19,544 bases of DNA from CAWCWN01 sp963799245 (GCA_963799245.1 CAWCWN010000008.1:1-19544); one strand, 5' to 3'. Positions 1 through 7,545 are shown, numbered from the stretch's first letter. The notes: generated from the letters alone by a model not told the origin. Numbers and translations: made by a program.

Positions 1-181
1 CCACGTGTGTGCACTCGGCTGCTGTGAGCCAGTCCAAGAGGTCCAGTAACTCTTTGGTCACAGTCCCAAAGGTGCGGATCTCTTTGTGTCGTTCTCCACT
101 GGCAGTCAGCATGATCAAGCATGCCACAATCACCTTCTTATGAATATCGATCCCGCAACAGCGGCGGTAGACTACTTCCAT
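1..181 (-). CDS. IS110-family transposase, N-terminal part (runs off left edge)
   Basis: The leftward frame from ATG 181-179 stays open to the window edge, giving 60 visible residues. It begins MEVVYRRCCGIDIHKK and continues with a stretch containing EIRTFGT. This is the standard N-terminus of IS110-family DEDD transposases, whose RuvC-like fold carries its first catalytic aspartate in the GIDIHKK segment (D12 here). A GAGG ribosome site lies about 6 nt before the chosen ATG; a GTG four codons upstream is an alternative. IS110 elements lack typical inverted repeats and use a circular intermediate. The gene is partial only because the window ends, so its integrity downstream is unknown. It is separated from the neighbouring IS701 remnant by about 255 bases. 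Confidence 0.85.
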   Translation of the reverse strand, partial: MEVVYRRCCGIDIHKKVIVACLIMLTASGERHKEIRTFGTVTKELLDLLDWLTAAECTHV

Positions 182-436
182 GTCTTGCCTCACAAAATGT
201 ATTGGATGAGTCATTGGGGGAGCGAGGCCAGAAAGATTTTCCTCTACGTGCTGGTTCGAGCGGAGTGCTCCGTCGAACTGCGACAGATGGTGGTGCCTTC
301 ACGCTCCCCTAATCAGTCTTCTGTCCGGGCTCAAAACACCACAGAGGGAACCGATCACCGACAATGAGAGCATCCGTGCACATTCTACTCCTTTTTCATG
401 GATGGTGGCGAGCCTCAGGCTCATGAATGTCTTCTG
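182..436. other. inter-IS spacer
   Basis: No convincing gene. This stretch holds the upstream flank of the IS110 transposase and the 3' flank of the IS701 transposase, so both element ends should lie in it. The only clear structure is a short perfect palindrome, GAGCCTCAGGCTC at 410-422, fifteen bases beyond the IS701 stop codon. I cannot define the terminal repeats or target duplications. Confidence 0.5.
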
Positions 437-1575
437 TCAAATTGGGAGAGAAGCATGGAACAAGTTCATTATTCCGGTGAATTCAGCAAAACCTGTTCGT
501 AAATCAGGGATATCGAAAAGCAGCATCCAAAGCAAGAGTAAGCAGAAATAGACATAGGGCTGAAGAATGAGCCGCAAGTTATTCAATGTGTTCTTCCACC
601 TATGACCGGTATCCCACCAGGGATGCTTGGGGAAGCGATCCACTGGCGTGGATTCGTGGGCTGGCGGCAGCTCAGACGCTTCTTGGCCGCTCTGCAAGGC
701 CGGGCATTGGAAACTGACGAGCGAATAGGCGCACAAGACGAGTTCCCACTAGCGCTCAATTGAGGCGTAGTCCGTCACGCGATAATCAGCCCACCCAAGC
801 TCATTTTTGGCCTGTTTGAAGCCATACTCAATCCAGGTGCGCAGGCCATAGGTGTTCCCCGCGCTGTTTTCGATTCTGCCTTCCAGATTGGTCATGAGAT
901 ACCAGGTGCTCTCCTTTGGCAGCGTTTTGGGATCGGTGGTGAGGAGATAAAAGCGGACGCCTCTTCGCCAGCCGAAGACAATCTCGCGGATATAGCGGGT
1001 CTGCTGCTCGCCATTGGAAAAGATGCGTTCAAAGGAGCGCCAGGTGGTGTGACGGACCCGTTGACCAGCAGGTAACCAGACCCCGTGGGTGGAGCGGATC
1101 GCGAGCACATACTTGAGGTGCCGCTTCTCCAGCGCGACTTCTGAACGTGCCACTTTCCCCATAGACGCAGTCTGCCAGCACCACATCACAATGGAAGCCC
1201 CACTGCTCTCACTCCTCAATGATCTCTACGGCCAGTTCCGGCTTGGTCTTGTAGGTATCCTCGGGCTTCAAACGCGTTTTCGGTTTGTAAACCTTGAAGA
1301 GGAACGGGAAGGTGATGTGATCGAGCACCCCATAGGCATTGACCGAGACCATCCCGTTGGCCAGTTTCCCGATATTGCCAATGTATTGGGAAGCTACATA
1401 ATCAGTGGTTTTCCCTTTTTTGCGATCTCCCGTTTCATCGATACACAGGGTGAAGGCTCTCCCTGCCAGTGCCTGCCGGAGCAAGGTCAACCGTCTCTCC
1501 CGCAGCTTTTCCACTCGGAAGGCGAGCATAGGCCACAAAGTGGTGCAGCGCCTGCGGATCGCTCTCGCCCACGGC
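437..1575 (-). pseudogene. IS701-family transposase, decayed and 5'-truncated
   Basis: A DDE transposase of the IS701 type can be read across several frames. The segment SDPQALHHFVA lies near 1545-1520. After a frameshift comes LCIDETGDRKKGKTTDY (first catalytic Asp), then LFKVYKP and a TGA at 1209-1211 inside EIIEE-stop-EQWGF. The second Asp region, VVLADCVYGES, follows. Another frameshift at about 1137-1143 leads into RSTHGVWLP and WIEYGFKQAKNELGW (third acidic residue). A TAG at 749-751, where the family has Trp, precedes a C-terminus that is open to 437. Roughly the first 70 residues are absent: the coding sequence starts abruptly at about 1575, where an aldo/keto reductase is cut off. 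Two nonsense codons plus two frameshifts make this a dead copy. Family assignment is secure; the exact element ends are not. Confidence 0.85.
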
Positions 1576-2392
1576 TTCTGGGCAAGCAACCAGGCGAGCG
1601 CTATCTGAGCAGGTGTCGCCTGCTTCCGTTCTGCGATCTTGCCAAGCAGATCAACCAGGGCCTGATTCGCTTGCCGAGCCTCCGGCGTAAAGCGAGGGAG
1701 AATGTTGCGGAAGTCGGAACTGTCGAACGTCGTGTTTTCGTTGATCTTTCCCGTGAGGAAGCCCTTCCCCAGAGGGCTGTATGGAACGAAGCCGATGCCG
1801 AGTTCCTCGAGGGTCGGCAGCACTTCCACCTCAGGGCTTCTCGTCCACAGCGAGTATTCGCTCTGGACTGCTGTGACCGGCTGGACGGCGTGAGCGCGGC
1901 TAATCGTCTGTGCTCCTGCTTCAGAAAGGCCGAAGTGCTTCACCTTCCCTTCCTGAATCAGGTCCTTCACCGCTCCGGCCACGTCTTCGATTGGCACGTC
2001 CGGGTCAACACGGTGCTGATAGAACAGATCGATGGCATCGACCTTGAGTCGCTTGAGCGAGGCCTCGGCGACCTGCTTGATGTGCTCTGGCCGACTATCC
2101 AGGCCCACCCAGCCGCTCCCCCCGTGGGATCAAGTTGAAATCCGAACTTGGTGGCGATCACCACTTGCTCGCGGAAGGGAGCGAGGGCTTCGCCCACGAG
2201 TTCTTCATTGGTGAACGGGCCGTAGACTTCAGCGGTATCGAAGAATGTGACGCCGCGTTCGACGGCTGACCGAAGAAGTGAGATCATCTCCTGCTTGTCT
2301 GCAGCCGGACCGTAGGCAAAGCTCATTCCCATGCAGCCGAGCCCGAGAGCCGAGACTTCCAGGTTACTTTTTCCAAGTTTGCGCTTCTGCAT
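1569..2392 (-). pseudogene. aldo/keto reductase, frameshifted and 3'-truncated by IS sequence
   Basis: This was an NADPH-dependent aldo/keto reductase of the YakC/AKR13-like group (TIM barrel). From ATG 2392-2390 it reads MQKRKLGKSNLEVSALGLGC, with the catalytic Asp and Tyr in FFDTAEVYG (D52, Y57), the Lys in ATKFGF (K82) and the His in LFYQHRVD. The tetrad is thus all present, but in two frames. The shift lies at the G run complementary to 2118-2123: restoring one G reads LDPTGGSGWVGLDSRPEHI without a break. The protein then stops matching after LAWLLAQKPW (about 1569), losing about 60 C-terminal residues to IS701 transposase sequence. Translation would run on into transposase codons. An AGGAG site precedes the start, and the gene lies 51 bp downstream of the cupin gene, in the same direction, as a likely operon. 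Confidence 0.88.
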
Positions 2393-2443
2393 TGTCTTGA
2401 CTCCTATCTTTAAGTGAAAGGTCGAAACGATCTTCCTCCACGA

Positions 2444-2839
2444 TCAGGCCTGGTATTGTTCGTCGCTGACCTTTTCCATCCAGTCGACGGTCTTGCCGTC
2501 GAGCTGTTCCTGAATGGCGATGTGCGTCATGGCCGTGGTTGCCGTGGCGCCGTGCCAATGTTTCTCACCCGGCGGGAACCAGATCACGTCACCCGGCCGA
2601 ATTTCCTCGATCGGACCACCCCAGCGTTGTACCCGGCCGCAGCCAGCCGTCACGATCAGGGTCTGGCCCAGCGGGTGGCTGTGCCATGCTGTCCGAGCGC
2701 CGGGCTCGAACGTGACACTGGCGCCGACCGCGCGTGCCGGATCGGGTGCCTGGAACAGGGGGTCAATGCGTACCGCGCCGGTAAAGTACTCGGCCGGTCC
2801 TTTGCCGGAAGGCTGTGAGCCACTTCTTTTGATGTCCAT
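2444..2839 (-). CDS. cupin-domain protein
   Basis: A 131-residue single-domain cupin of the type found beside aldo/keto reductases and AraC regulators, sometimes annotated as carboxymuconolactone-decarboxylase-associated or mandelonitrile-lyase-like. It begins MDIKRSGSQPSGKGPAEYFTG. The metal-binding pattern is visible: H53 and H55 with Q59 in TAWHSHPLGQT, and H94/H96 in PPGEKHWHG. The conserved turn RPGDVIWFPP lies between them. The start was chosen because GGAGG sits 10 nt upstream; the frame is open further upstream, but without a ribosome site. It is the first gene of a probable leftward operon with the aldo/keto reductase, divergent from the AraC activator. The substrate is unknown; a role in redox or aldehyde/aromatic detoxification is inference from context. 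Confidence 0.85.
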   Translation of the reverse strand: MDIKRSGSQPSGKGPAEYFTGAVRIDPLFQAPDPARAVGASVTFEPGARTAWHSHPLGQTLIVTAGCGRVQRWGGPIEEIRPGDVIWFPPGEKHWHGATATTAMTHIAIQEQLDGKTVDWMEKVSDEQYQA

Positions 2840-2887
2840 TTTCTGAATTCCTCCACCATGCCTGCAAAAGCAGAGAGGCATGTTCTC

Positions 2888-2909
2888 TGTCTGGTGGTCA
2901 TTATAGACA
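2888..2909 (-). promoter_or_regulatory. putative leftward promoter with inverted repeat
   Basis: Between the divergent cupin and AraC genes, the leftward strand carries a consensus -10, TATAAT (2905-2900). It is bracketed by a 5-bp inverted repeat, TGTCT at 2888-2892 and AGACA at 2905-2909. No good -35 is visible, which would fit an activator-dependent promoter. The obvious candidate activator is the adjacent AraC-family protein. The control assignment is inference. Confidence 0.4.
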
Positions 2910-3051
2910 CCCTGGAGCACAGGATGGTAGAATGATTGTCGAAAATGATTGTCTGATTCTGCAAATCTTCCAGATGGATGATGGAGAAACAAGAGAAGAG
3001 GTTCCTAATGGATGTGATGATCCACCAGCAGGCAGAACGCGAGGCCAGCGG

Positions 3052-3954
3052 ATGCAAGCCAACCGCGAGGAACTGGTTGAGCGGATCGCGCGGGCCATCC
3101 GCGAAGATGGGCCCGCCCAGCCGCTCAAAGGGCTTCACCTGTACCGTTCCTCCTTGCCTCTGGAGCCGGTTCACAGCGTGGTCGAGCCATCCTTGTGCGT
3201 GATTGCCCAGGGCAGCAAGGAGGTCCTTCTGGGCGACAGCCGCTACCGGTACGACCCCTCACAGTATCTGCTCGCCACCGTCGAGATGCCCCGCGTCAGC
3301 CAGGTCCTGGAAGCTTCGAAGGAGCGGCCCTACCTCAGTCTCCGCCTGGAACTCGCCCCCACCCTCGTCGGCTCGGTCATGGTTGAAGCCGGTCACCCCT
3401 CGCCTCCAGGCCATGCTGATGTGAGGGCCATCGATGTCAGCCCGTTGGATGTGAACCTGCTGGACGCCGTGGTGCGGCTCGTCAGGCTCCTGGATTCCCC
3501 TGCCGAAGCGCGAGTCCTCCTGCCGCTGATCACGCGGGAAATTATCTACCGGCTCCTGATGGGAGAGCAGGGTGGCCGACTCCGTCACCTTGCGATCCTG
3601 GGGGGCTACACCTCCCACATCGCCAGAGCGGTCGCGCGACTCCGTCAAGACTTCGACCAGCCACTGCGCATCGAGCAGATTGCGCGAGAGCTAGGAATGA
3701 GCGTCTCGGGTTTGCACCACCACTTCAAGGCCGTCACGGCGATGAGCCCCTTGCAATTCCAGAAGCAGTTGCGGCTCCAGGAGGCCCGCCGTCTGATGCT
3801 GGGCGAAGACCTCGACGCGGCCAGTGCGGCCTATCGCGTGGGCTACCACGACGCCTCCCACTTCAATCGGGAGTACAAAAGCCTCTTCGGCGTCCCACCG
3901 ATGCGCGACGTGCAACGGCTGCGGGAAGAGGTCCTGGAAAGCGCTGGTCGATGA
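3052..3954 (+). CDS. AraC-family transcriptional regulator
   Basis: A 300-residue regulator with the AraC_N domain (AraC-type regulator N-terminus) followed by the two helix-turn-helix motifs of the AraC DNA-binding domain. The first part reads ELVERIARAIRED and PSLCVIAQGSKEVLLGD, typical of the AraC_N family. The C-terminal ~95 residues contain IEQIARELGMSVSGLHHHF (first HTH) and SAAYRVGYHDASHFNREY (second HTH with the AraC signature). I chose ATG 3052 because GAGG lies 7 nt upstream and family members start at this point; an in-frame ATG at 2932 exists but adds unconserved residues. The gene is divergent from the cupin and aldo/keto reductase genes, the usual arrangement for an activator of that pair. 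With the reductase destroyed, its regulon here may be only the cupin gene. Confidence 0.92.
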   Translation: MQANREELVERIARAIREDGPAQPLKGLHLYRSSLPLEPVHSVVEPSLCVIAQGSKEVLLGDSRYRYDPSQYLLATVEMPRVSQVLEASKERPYLSLRLELAPTLVGSVMVEAGHPSPPGHADVRAIDVSPLDVNLLDAVVRLVRLLDSPAEARVLLPLITREIIYRLLMGEQGGRLRHLAILGGYTSHIARAVARLRQDFDQPLRIEQIARELGMSVSGLHHHFKAVTAMSPLQFQKQLRLQEARRLMLGEDLDAASAAYRVGYHDASHFNREYKSLFGVPPMRDVQRLREEVLESAGR

Positions 3955-4179
3955 GCCAGAGAGAGCCGCTCTCCAGGCTGATGAGAGGTTGTTGCATAAA
4001 TCCTCGTTCTCCCTGTCGTTCTGTCTCACTGTGTTCTCGGCTCTTCATCGAATTTACCAGAAAAGAAACATATATTGCTACAAAGTTCACAAATCTCTAG
4101 TAGGCATTTTCCCAAAAATCGCAAAGTTTGGCGGAAGACGCCAATGTTCGAGAAAAGCCGCAGAGGTCTCTCCCGCCAC

Positions 4180-4220
4180 AGCGGTCGGGGGAGGGAGAGA
4201 AGGGGGAACACCCGACCGCT
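4180..4220. repeat. perfect 10-bp inverted repeat, purine-rich loop
   Basis: The arms AGCGGTCGGG (4180-4189) and CCCGACCGCT (4211-4220) are perfectly complementary. They enclose a 21-nt loop made almost wholly of purines, and purine-rich DNA (GAGAGA-like) continues to about 4265. There is no T tract on either side, so it is not a standard intrinsic terminator. It could be a palindromic repeat unit, a protein site or the remains of a small mobile element. Confidence 0.55.
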
Positions 4221-4358
4221 TATAAAGAGGAGAGATGGGAGAGAGTAGAGAAGGAGAGAGAGATCATATTCAGTTTTAAACATTTGTTCTAAATCTATAA
4301 TACCATGGGCCTCCAAAAATGTCAAGCCTTAAGCAATATAAAAACCTTATGGCCTGCG

Positions 4359-4367
4359 TGATACAAT
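4359..4367 (+). promoter_or_regulatory. extended -10 promoter for DUF1015 gene
   Basis: TGATACAAT (TG-n-TACAAT) is a good extended -10 element 57 nt before the DUF1015 ATG, with no clear -35. A second consensus hexamer, TATAAT, lies at 4296-4301. Each is close to a copy of TGTTCTAAA (4285-4293 and 4369-4377), so the repeat may be a shared operator. Function is inferred from sequence only. Confidence 0.4.
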
Positions 4368-4424
4368 ATGTTCTAAACACATAAGCCTAGCGAGAAATAT
4401 ATGTGAGAAAGTGAATTATCGAGA

Positions 4425-5726
4425 ATGGCAGATGTTCAACCCTTGCGGGGTATACGCTTTGCGCAAGGAGTCGTTGGTGATGTGGCGCAGGTTGTCACCC
4501 CACCCTATGACGTAATTTCCACAGAGGCTCAGGCCCGCTACTATGCGCAGAACCTCTATAATATCATCCGACTTGAACTGGGGCGGGAATCCCCGCAGGA
4601 CAACACGCTGGATAACCGCTATACACGGGCCGCGGCTACTTTCGCTGAGTGGCGCTACCAGGATGTTTTGCGGCAAGAGGCTCACCCTTGTTTTTACCTG
4701 TACCAGCAAACGTTTCGTAACCAGGAGCAGGCATATACTCGCACAAGCCTGCTTGCCCGCGTACGCCTGGAGGCATGGGGGTCCCACGTTGTGCTGCCAC
4801 ATGAGCATACATTGTCCAGGCCTAAAGATGATCGTTTAAAGTTACTGCGCGCCTGCGCTGCTAATTTGAGCCCCATTATGAGTATGTACGATGATCCCCA
4901 GGGCCGCGTGCGCCGCCTGCTCGCGGGCCATGCCTCTCAGCCCGCAGTACAGATTAGCGACGAGGTAGGGGAAGAGCATCGCCTGCATCCCATTGCCGAT
5001 GCCGAGCAGATCTCGCTTATTCAGGATTTCTTTGCGCAGCGCCGCCTCTATATTGCGGATGGCCATCATCGCTATGAAACGGCGTTGAACTATCGTGAGC
5101 AGATACGCGAGCAGCGGCGCTGCCTCCACGCTGACGACGCGGTAAATTTTGCGCTTATGGCCCTGGTCGACCTTGATGATCCCGGCCTGGTGGTATTGCC
5201 GACCCACCGCCTCCTTTTTGACCTGAGCCCGCTGGCAGAGCAGAATCTCTCCAGCCAGAAGCTTGAGCAGTACTTTACGTTGCGAGAACTGGGCACCCGC
5301 GCCGCTAGCGATGACCTATTGCGGCAGTTAGCCGGCGCGGCCGATGCCTCCGCGATCTTGTCCACCCCGCAACACAACTGGTTACTCAGCCTGAATAGCC
5401 GGGGGCGAGAGCGCATGGAGCGCAGTGGGCATGCCGCGGCCTGGAATGAGTTGGATGTGGCTGTGGTTCATAGCCTGGTATTAGAGGACCTGCTCGCTAT
5501 TAGCCCTGAAGATGCTACTGCGGGCGAGCACCTGCGCTATACACGCGACGCGCAACAGGCCTTGCAGGCCGTCCAAAACGGCGATGCCCAGGCCGCGCTT
5601 CTTCTCAACGCGACCCGTGTGCGGCAAATATGCGCTGTCGCCGAGGCTGATGAGCGCATGCCGCAGAAATCTACCTACTTTTATCCGAAATTGATCACAG
5701 GCATGGTCATAAACCCTCTGTGGTAA
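4425..5726 (+). CDS. DUF1015 family protein
   Basis: A 433-residue protein matching the DUF1015 family, which is widespread in Chloroflexota, Thermotogota, Firmicutes and Archaea and has no settled biochemical role. The family hallmarks are clear: the N-terminal PLRGIRFAQG and VVTPPYDVIS, the FYLYQQ strand, HEHTLSRPKDDRL, and the central YIADGHHRYETAL at about residues 207-220. That His-His-Arg segment is the most conserved part of the family and suggests a catalytic or ligand site (inference). Length is normal for the family. The Shine-Dalgarno before ATG 4425 is weak (GAGA directly upstream). AAGGAG at its stop serves the following truncated oxidoreductase reading frame, so the two were probably once translationally linked. 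Confidence 0.92.
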   Translation: MADVQPLRGIRFAQGVVGDVAQVVTPPYDVISTEAQARYYAQNLYNIIRLELGRESPQDNTLDNRYTRAAATFAEWRYQDVLRQEAHPCFYLYQQTFRNQEQAYTRTSLLARVRLEAWGSHVVLPHEHTLSRPKDDRLKLLRACAANLSPIMSMYDDPQGRVRRLLAGHASQPAVQISDEVGEEHRLHPIADAEQISLIQDFFAQRRLYIADGHHRYETALNYREQIREQRRCLHADDAVNFALMALVDLDDPGLVVLPTHRLLFDLSPLAEQNLSSQKLEQYFTLRELGTRAASDDLLRQLAGAADASAILSTPQHNWLLSLNSRGRERMERSGHAAAWNELDVAVVHSLVLEDLLAISPEDATAGEHLRYTRDAQQALQAVQNGDAQAALLLNATRVRQICAVAEADERMPQKSTYFYPKLITGMVINPLW

Positions 5727-5740
5727 GGAGTTGAAGCGCC

Positions 5741-5812
5741 GTGATCCTTATTGTTGGTGCAGGATTGGCGGGCCTGACATGCGCGGCGCTTGTTCACTCT
5801 TTCCCCTGGTAG
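5741..5812 (+). pseudogene. FAD/NAD(P)-binding oxidoreductase, 23-codon N-terminal stub
   Basis: Fifteen bases after the DUF1015 stop, and preceded by AAGGAG, a GTG-started frame reads MILIVGAGLAGLTCAALVHSFPW and ends at TAG 5810-5812. The first 18 residues form a textbook Rossmann beta-alpha unit with the GxGxxG dinucleotide-binding motif (GAGLAG). This is how FAD-dependent oxidoreductases, including phytoene-desaturase-like and amine-oxidase-like enzymes, begin. The rest of the enzyme is missing: the frame runs straight into the 3' end of the convergent HEAT-repeat gene, whose stop codon is at 5796-5794. I read this as a deletion or rearrangement scar. The stub is too short to function. Confidence 0.7.
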
Positions 5813-6900
5813 AGATTGATCGGGGTGGCATTTAAATTTGCTGCCTCAAGGACTTCAGCCAGCGCGCGCAGCGGTCCTTGCTCGATAGTGGCGCGCATCA
5901 TGCTGCGTAAGAACGGCTGATTTTCCACTGGCAGGCCGGACGTGGGATGGAGGGCCGCCGCCGTCGCTCGCATCAGCGCAACATCTTCGTCGCGCTGCGC
6001 AAATTGAAAGAGCATAGCCTGGCGCAGCAGGCGCGCCGCGTAAACTGAACGCCACGCGTCATCAATTACCTCGCGCAGCGCTTCGCTGATCAGTGGCTCC
6101 AGTTTCTCTTGCGCAGCCGCTTTCTTCTGGCCAGCTTTACGCCCACGACCGCGTGCATTTGTAGTCGCCAGGCTAAAGAAGTCGCGCTTTGACCAGTAGC
6201 GATCGACATACACCTGGACGCGCTCTGGCGGTTCAAACATCCAGGACATGAACTCCTGCATAGCGTATAATTCATCTCCGCGTAGAGCGAGCTTGAGCGC
6301 CTCGGGTGTAGCTTCTAGCGGCTGCAGCCCGGTAGGAATATTTCTGTCTGTGGGCCCATCGCCCTCAATAAACGGCCGCCAGATCGTATAGGCCAGAGGT
6401 AGTTTGTGGCGTGAGCGTTTGGTGACGCTATATGCTTCAGCGATCAAGGCGCGCCCGTACTCCAGGGGAACCTGAAAACTGCCAAAACCCTTATCATTCA
6501 TCTCGTTCACAAGCTCGGCCCAGTGATTGATATCCATATCATCTGTGCCGTAACAATCTTTGATGCCCCATTGATCCTGGTAGAGGACATTGATACCTTT
6601 GAGCAGGTTATCAGGACGTTTCCAGGCCAGCATAATCATCTGCGAGCCGACTCCATCGATGTAGCTCACGCGCGCTTCATAGAATTGCAGTGGCGGCGCA
6701 GCCTCCTGGTCACCTGTGCCCGCTTCGCCGGGGGCAGAGTGCATGGTCAGTCTGCCCAGGGCGGCGCGGGCATGCTGTTTCAACTGTCGATTAGATATGT
6801 GGGTGAGCATATAGTTGAGTGCGGGGATGCTCTGCTGTGCCGCAAGTGGTCCCAGCTGTTCAAGGGCGTCTATGGCCGCAGAGACTACTTTAATTGAAGG
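5794..6900 (-). CDS. HEAT-repeat protein, C-terminal part (frameshifted from the segment upstream)
   Basis: This leftward frame is open from about 6900 to the stop at 5796-5794. A conventional start at ATG 6810 (MLTHISNRQLK) gives 338 residues, but that ATG has no ribosome site. Coding sense clearly continues upstream of it, through DPSIKVVSAAIDALEQLG, a normal HEAT helix pair. The HEAT-like N-terminal part (to NRQLKQHARAALGRL) is followed by an unrecognised conserved-looking domain with QFYEARVSYIDGVGSQ, MIMLAWKRPD and IPTGLQPLEATPEA, then an Ala/Arg-rich helical end. I do not recognise the C-terminal domain; HEAT scaffolds usually mediate protein-protein contacts. Restoring one base near 6900-6906 makes a single ~551-residue protein with the next entry. 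Confidence 0.75.
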   Translation of the reverse strand, partial: PSIKVVSAAIDALEQLGPLAAQQSIPALNYMLTHISNRQLKQHARAALGRLTMHSAPGEAGTGDQEAAPPLQFYEARVSYIDGVGSQMIMLAWKRPDNLLKGINVLYQDQWGIKDCYGTDDMDINHWAELVNEMNDKGFGSFQVPLEYGRALIAEAYSVTKRSRHKLPLAYTIWRPFIEGDGPTDRNIPTGLQPLEATPEALKLALRGDELYAMQEFMSWMFEPPERVQVYVDRYWSKRDFFSLATTNARGRGRKAGQKKAAAQEKLEPLISEALREVIDDAWRSVYAARLLRQAMLFQFAQRDEDVALMRATAAALHPTSGLPVENQPFLRSMMRATIEQGPLRALAEVLEAANLNATPINLYQGKE

Positions 6901-7448
6901 ATCTCCAGGAGCGGGATCAGCAGATGGGCCGCGCGCGGGTCGAGGCTATTGCCTAACCAGTTGACAAAACCAAGGCGTCTTTCGAGTGGCATCGAGAGAA
7001 TATCTTCAAGCACCGACTCCACGCCTAATTCGCTCTGCCCTACAAGCTCAAGCAGGCGCACCTGCATTTGTTGCATGGCCGCCTCCGGGTCGTTGAGGTA
7101 TTCAACCAAACCATCGTCGGCCATCTCTGAATTCAGCTCTTTTAAAATTGGCGCAAGCGTAAGCTTCGCCATGTCACTTACTGTGGGGTCGGCAACCAGA
7201 TCTTCCAGCTCTTCCAGGTCAAGGTCGGTTGCCAGCTCCGACAGAATTAAGACGGCAGCTGCGTGAGCGGCTGCATCTCGGGTGCGCAGCAGATGCAGAA
7301 CCTTGCCGCGCGCCTCCTCAACCCATTCCTCGTCCAGGCGTTCAATATAATGAGATAAGGTGTCAGGGTCGATATTATCCCGGCGACTGATGGCAAGCAG
7401 GATACTGTCGACGCTGTCGTTGGGAGATCTTTTGCGTCCACGTGGCAT
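6885..7448 (-). CDS. HEAT-repeat protein, N-terminal part
   Basis: 187 codons from ATG 7448-7446, with AAGGAG 7 nt upstream. It begins MPRGRKRSPNDSVDSILLAI, and tandem amphipathic helix pairs follow (AAAHAAAVLILSELA; AKLTLAPILKELN; MQQMQVRLLELVG; RRLGFVNWLGNSL), as in HEAT/Armadillo-type solenoids. The last residues RAAHLLIPLLEILQLK break off in the middle of a HEAT helix. In the other frame the helix continues as DPSIKVVSAAIDALEQLG. The combined span of 1655 nt is one short of a multiple of three, fitting a single-base loss (for example GAGGAT to GAGAT). Function is unknown; it is likely a cytoplasmic scaffold. A probable promoter lies about 70 nt upstream on this strand. Confidence 0.8.
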   Translation of the reverse strand: MPRGRKRSPNDSVDSILLAISRRDNIDPDTLSHYIERLDEEWVEEARGKVLHLLRTRDAAAHAAAVLILSELATDLDLEELEDLVADPTVSDMAKLTLAPILKELNSEMADDGLVEYLNDPEAAMQQMQVRLLELVGQSELGVESVLEDILSMPLERRLGFVNWLGNSLDPRAAHLLIPLLEILQLK

Positions 7449-7515
7449 GCCAATTCTCCTTACTACAAAAGTGTTATAATGCGCGGCCCCTCAGGACGCC
7501 TACCTAATGCAAGGC

Positions 7516-7545
7516 ATTGTACCACGTTGCCGCCTTGCAGTCGAG
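7516..7545 (-). promoter_or_regulatory. putative promoter of the HEAT-repeat gene
   Basis: On the leftward strand, TG-G-TACAAT (7524-7516) is a good extended -10. A weak -35-like TCGACT lies about 18 nt upstream. A short inverted repeat, AATGC-AAG-GCATT (7506-7518), overlaps the -10 and could be an operator. Sequence evidence only. Confidence 0.4.

Larger units (their letters stand above)
3955..4424. other. gene-poor region upstream of DUF1015 gene
   Basis: No gene is supported. Contents: a small hairpin just after the AraC stop (GAGAG-CCG-CTCTC, 3961-3973); a GTTGTTGCATAAA motif at 3990-4002 that resembles terminal sequence of some insertion sequences; an inverted repeat with 10-bp arms around 4180-4220 followed by a purine-rich tract; and an AT-rich promoter zone from 4270. 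The 9-mer TGTTCTAAA occurs twice, at 4285-4293 and 4369-4377. Confidence 0.5.

Noticed and set aside
86..367. Rightward 93-codon frame at the left edge
   Set aside because: Antisense to the IS110 transposase N-terminus and not protein-like.
1089..2138. A long rightward open frame of 349 codons
   Set aside because: It is antisense to the aldo/keto reductase and transposase remnants, has no recognisable domain and no ribosome site; a shadow.
3990..4002. GTTGTTGCATAAA as an insertion-sequence terminal repeat
   Set aside because: Resembles ends of some IS4/IS5-type elements, but no partner repeat, target duplication or transposase sequence is nearby.
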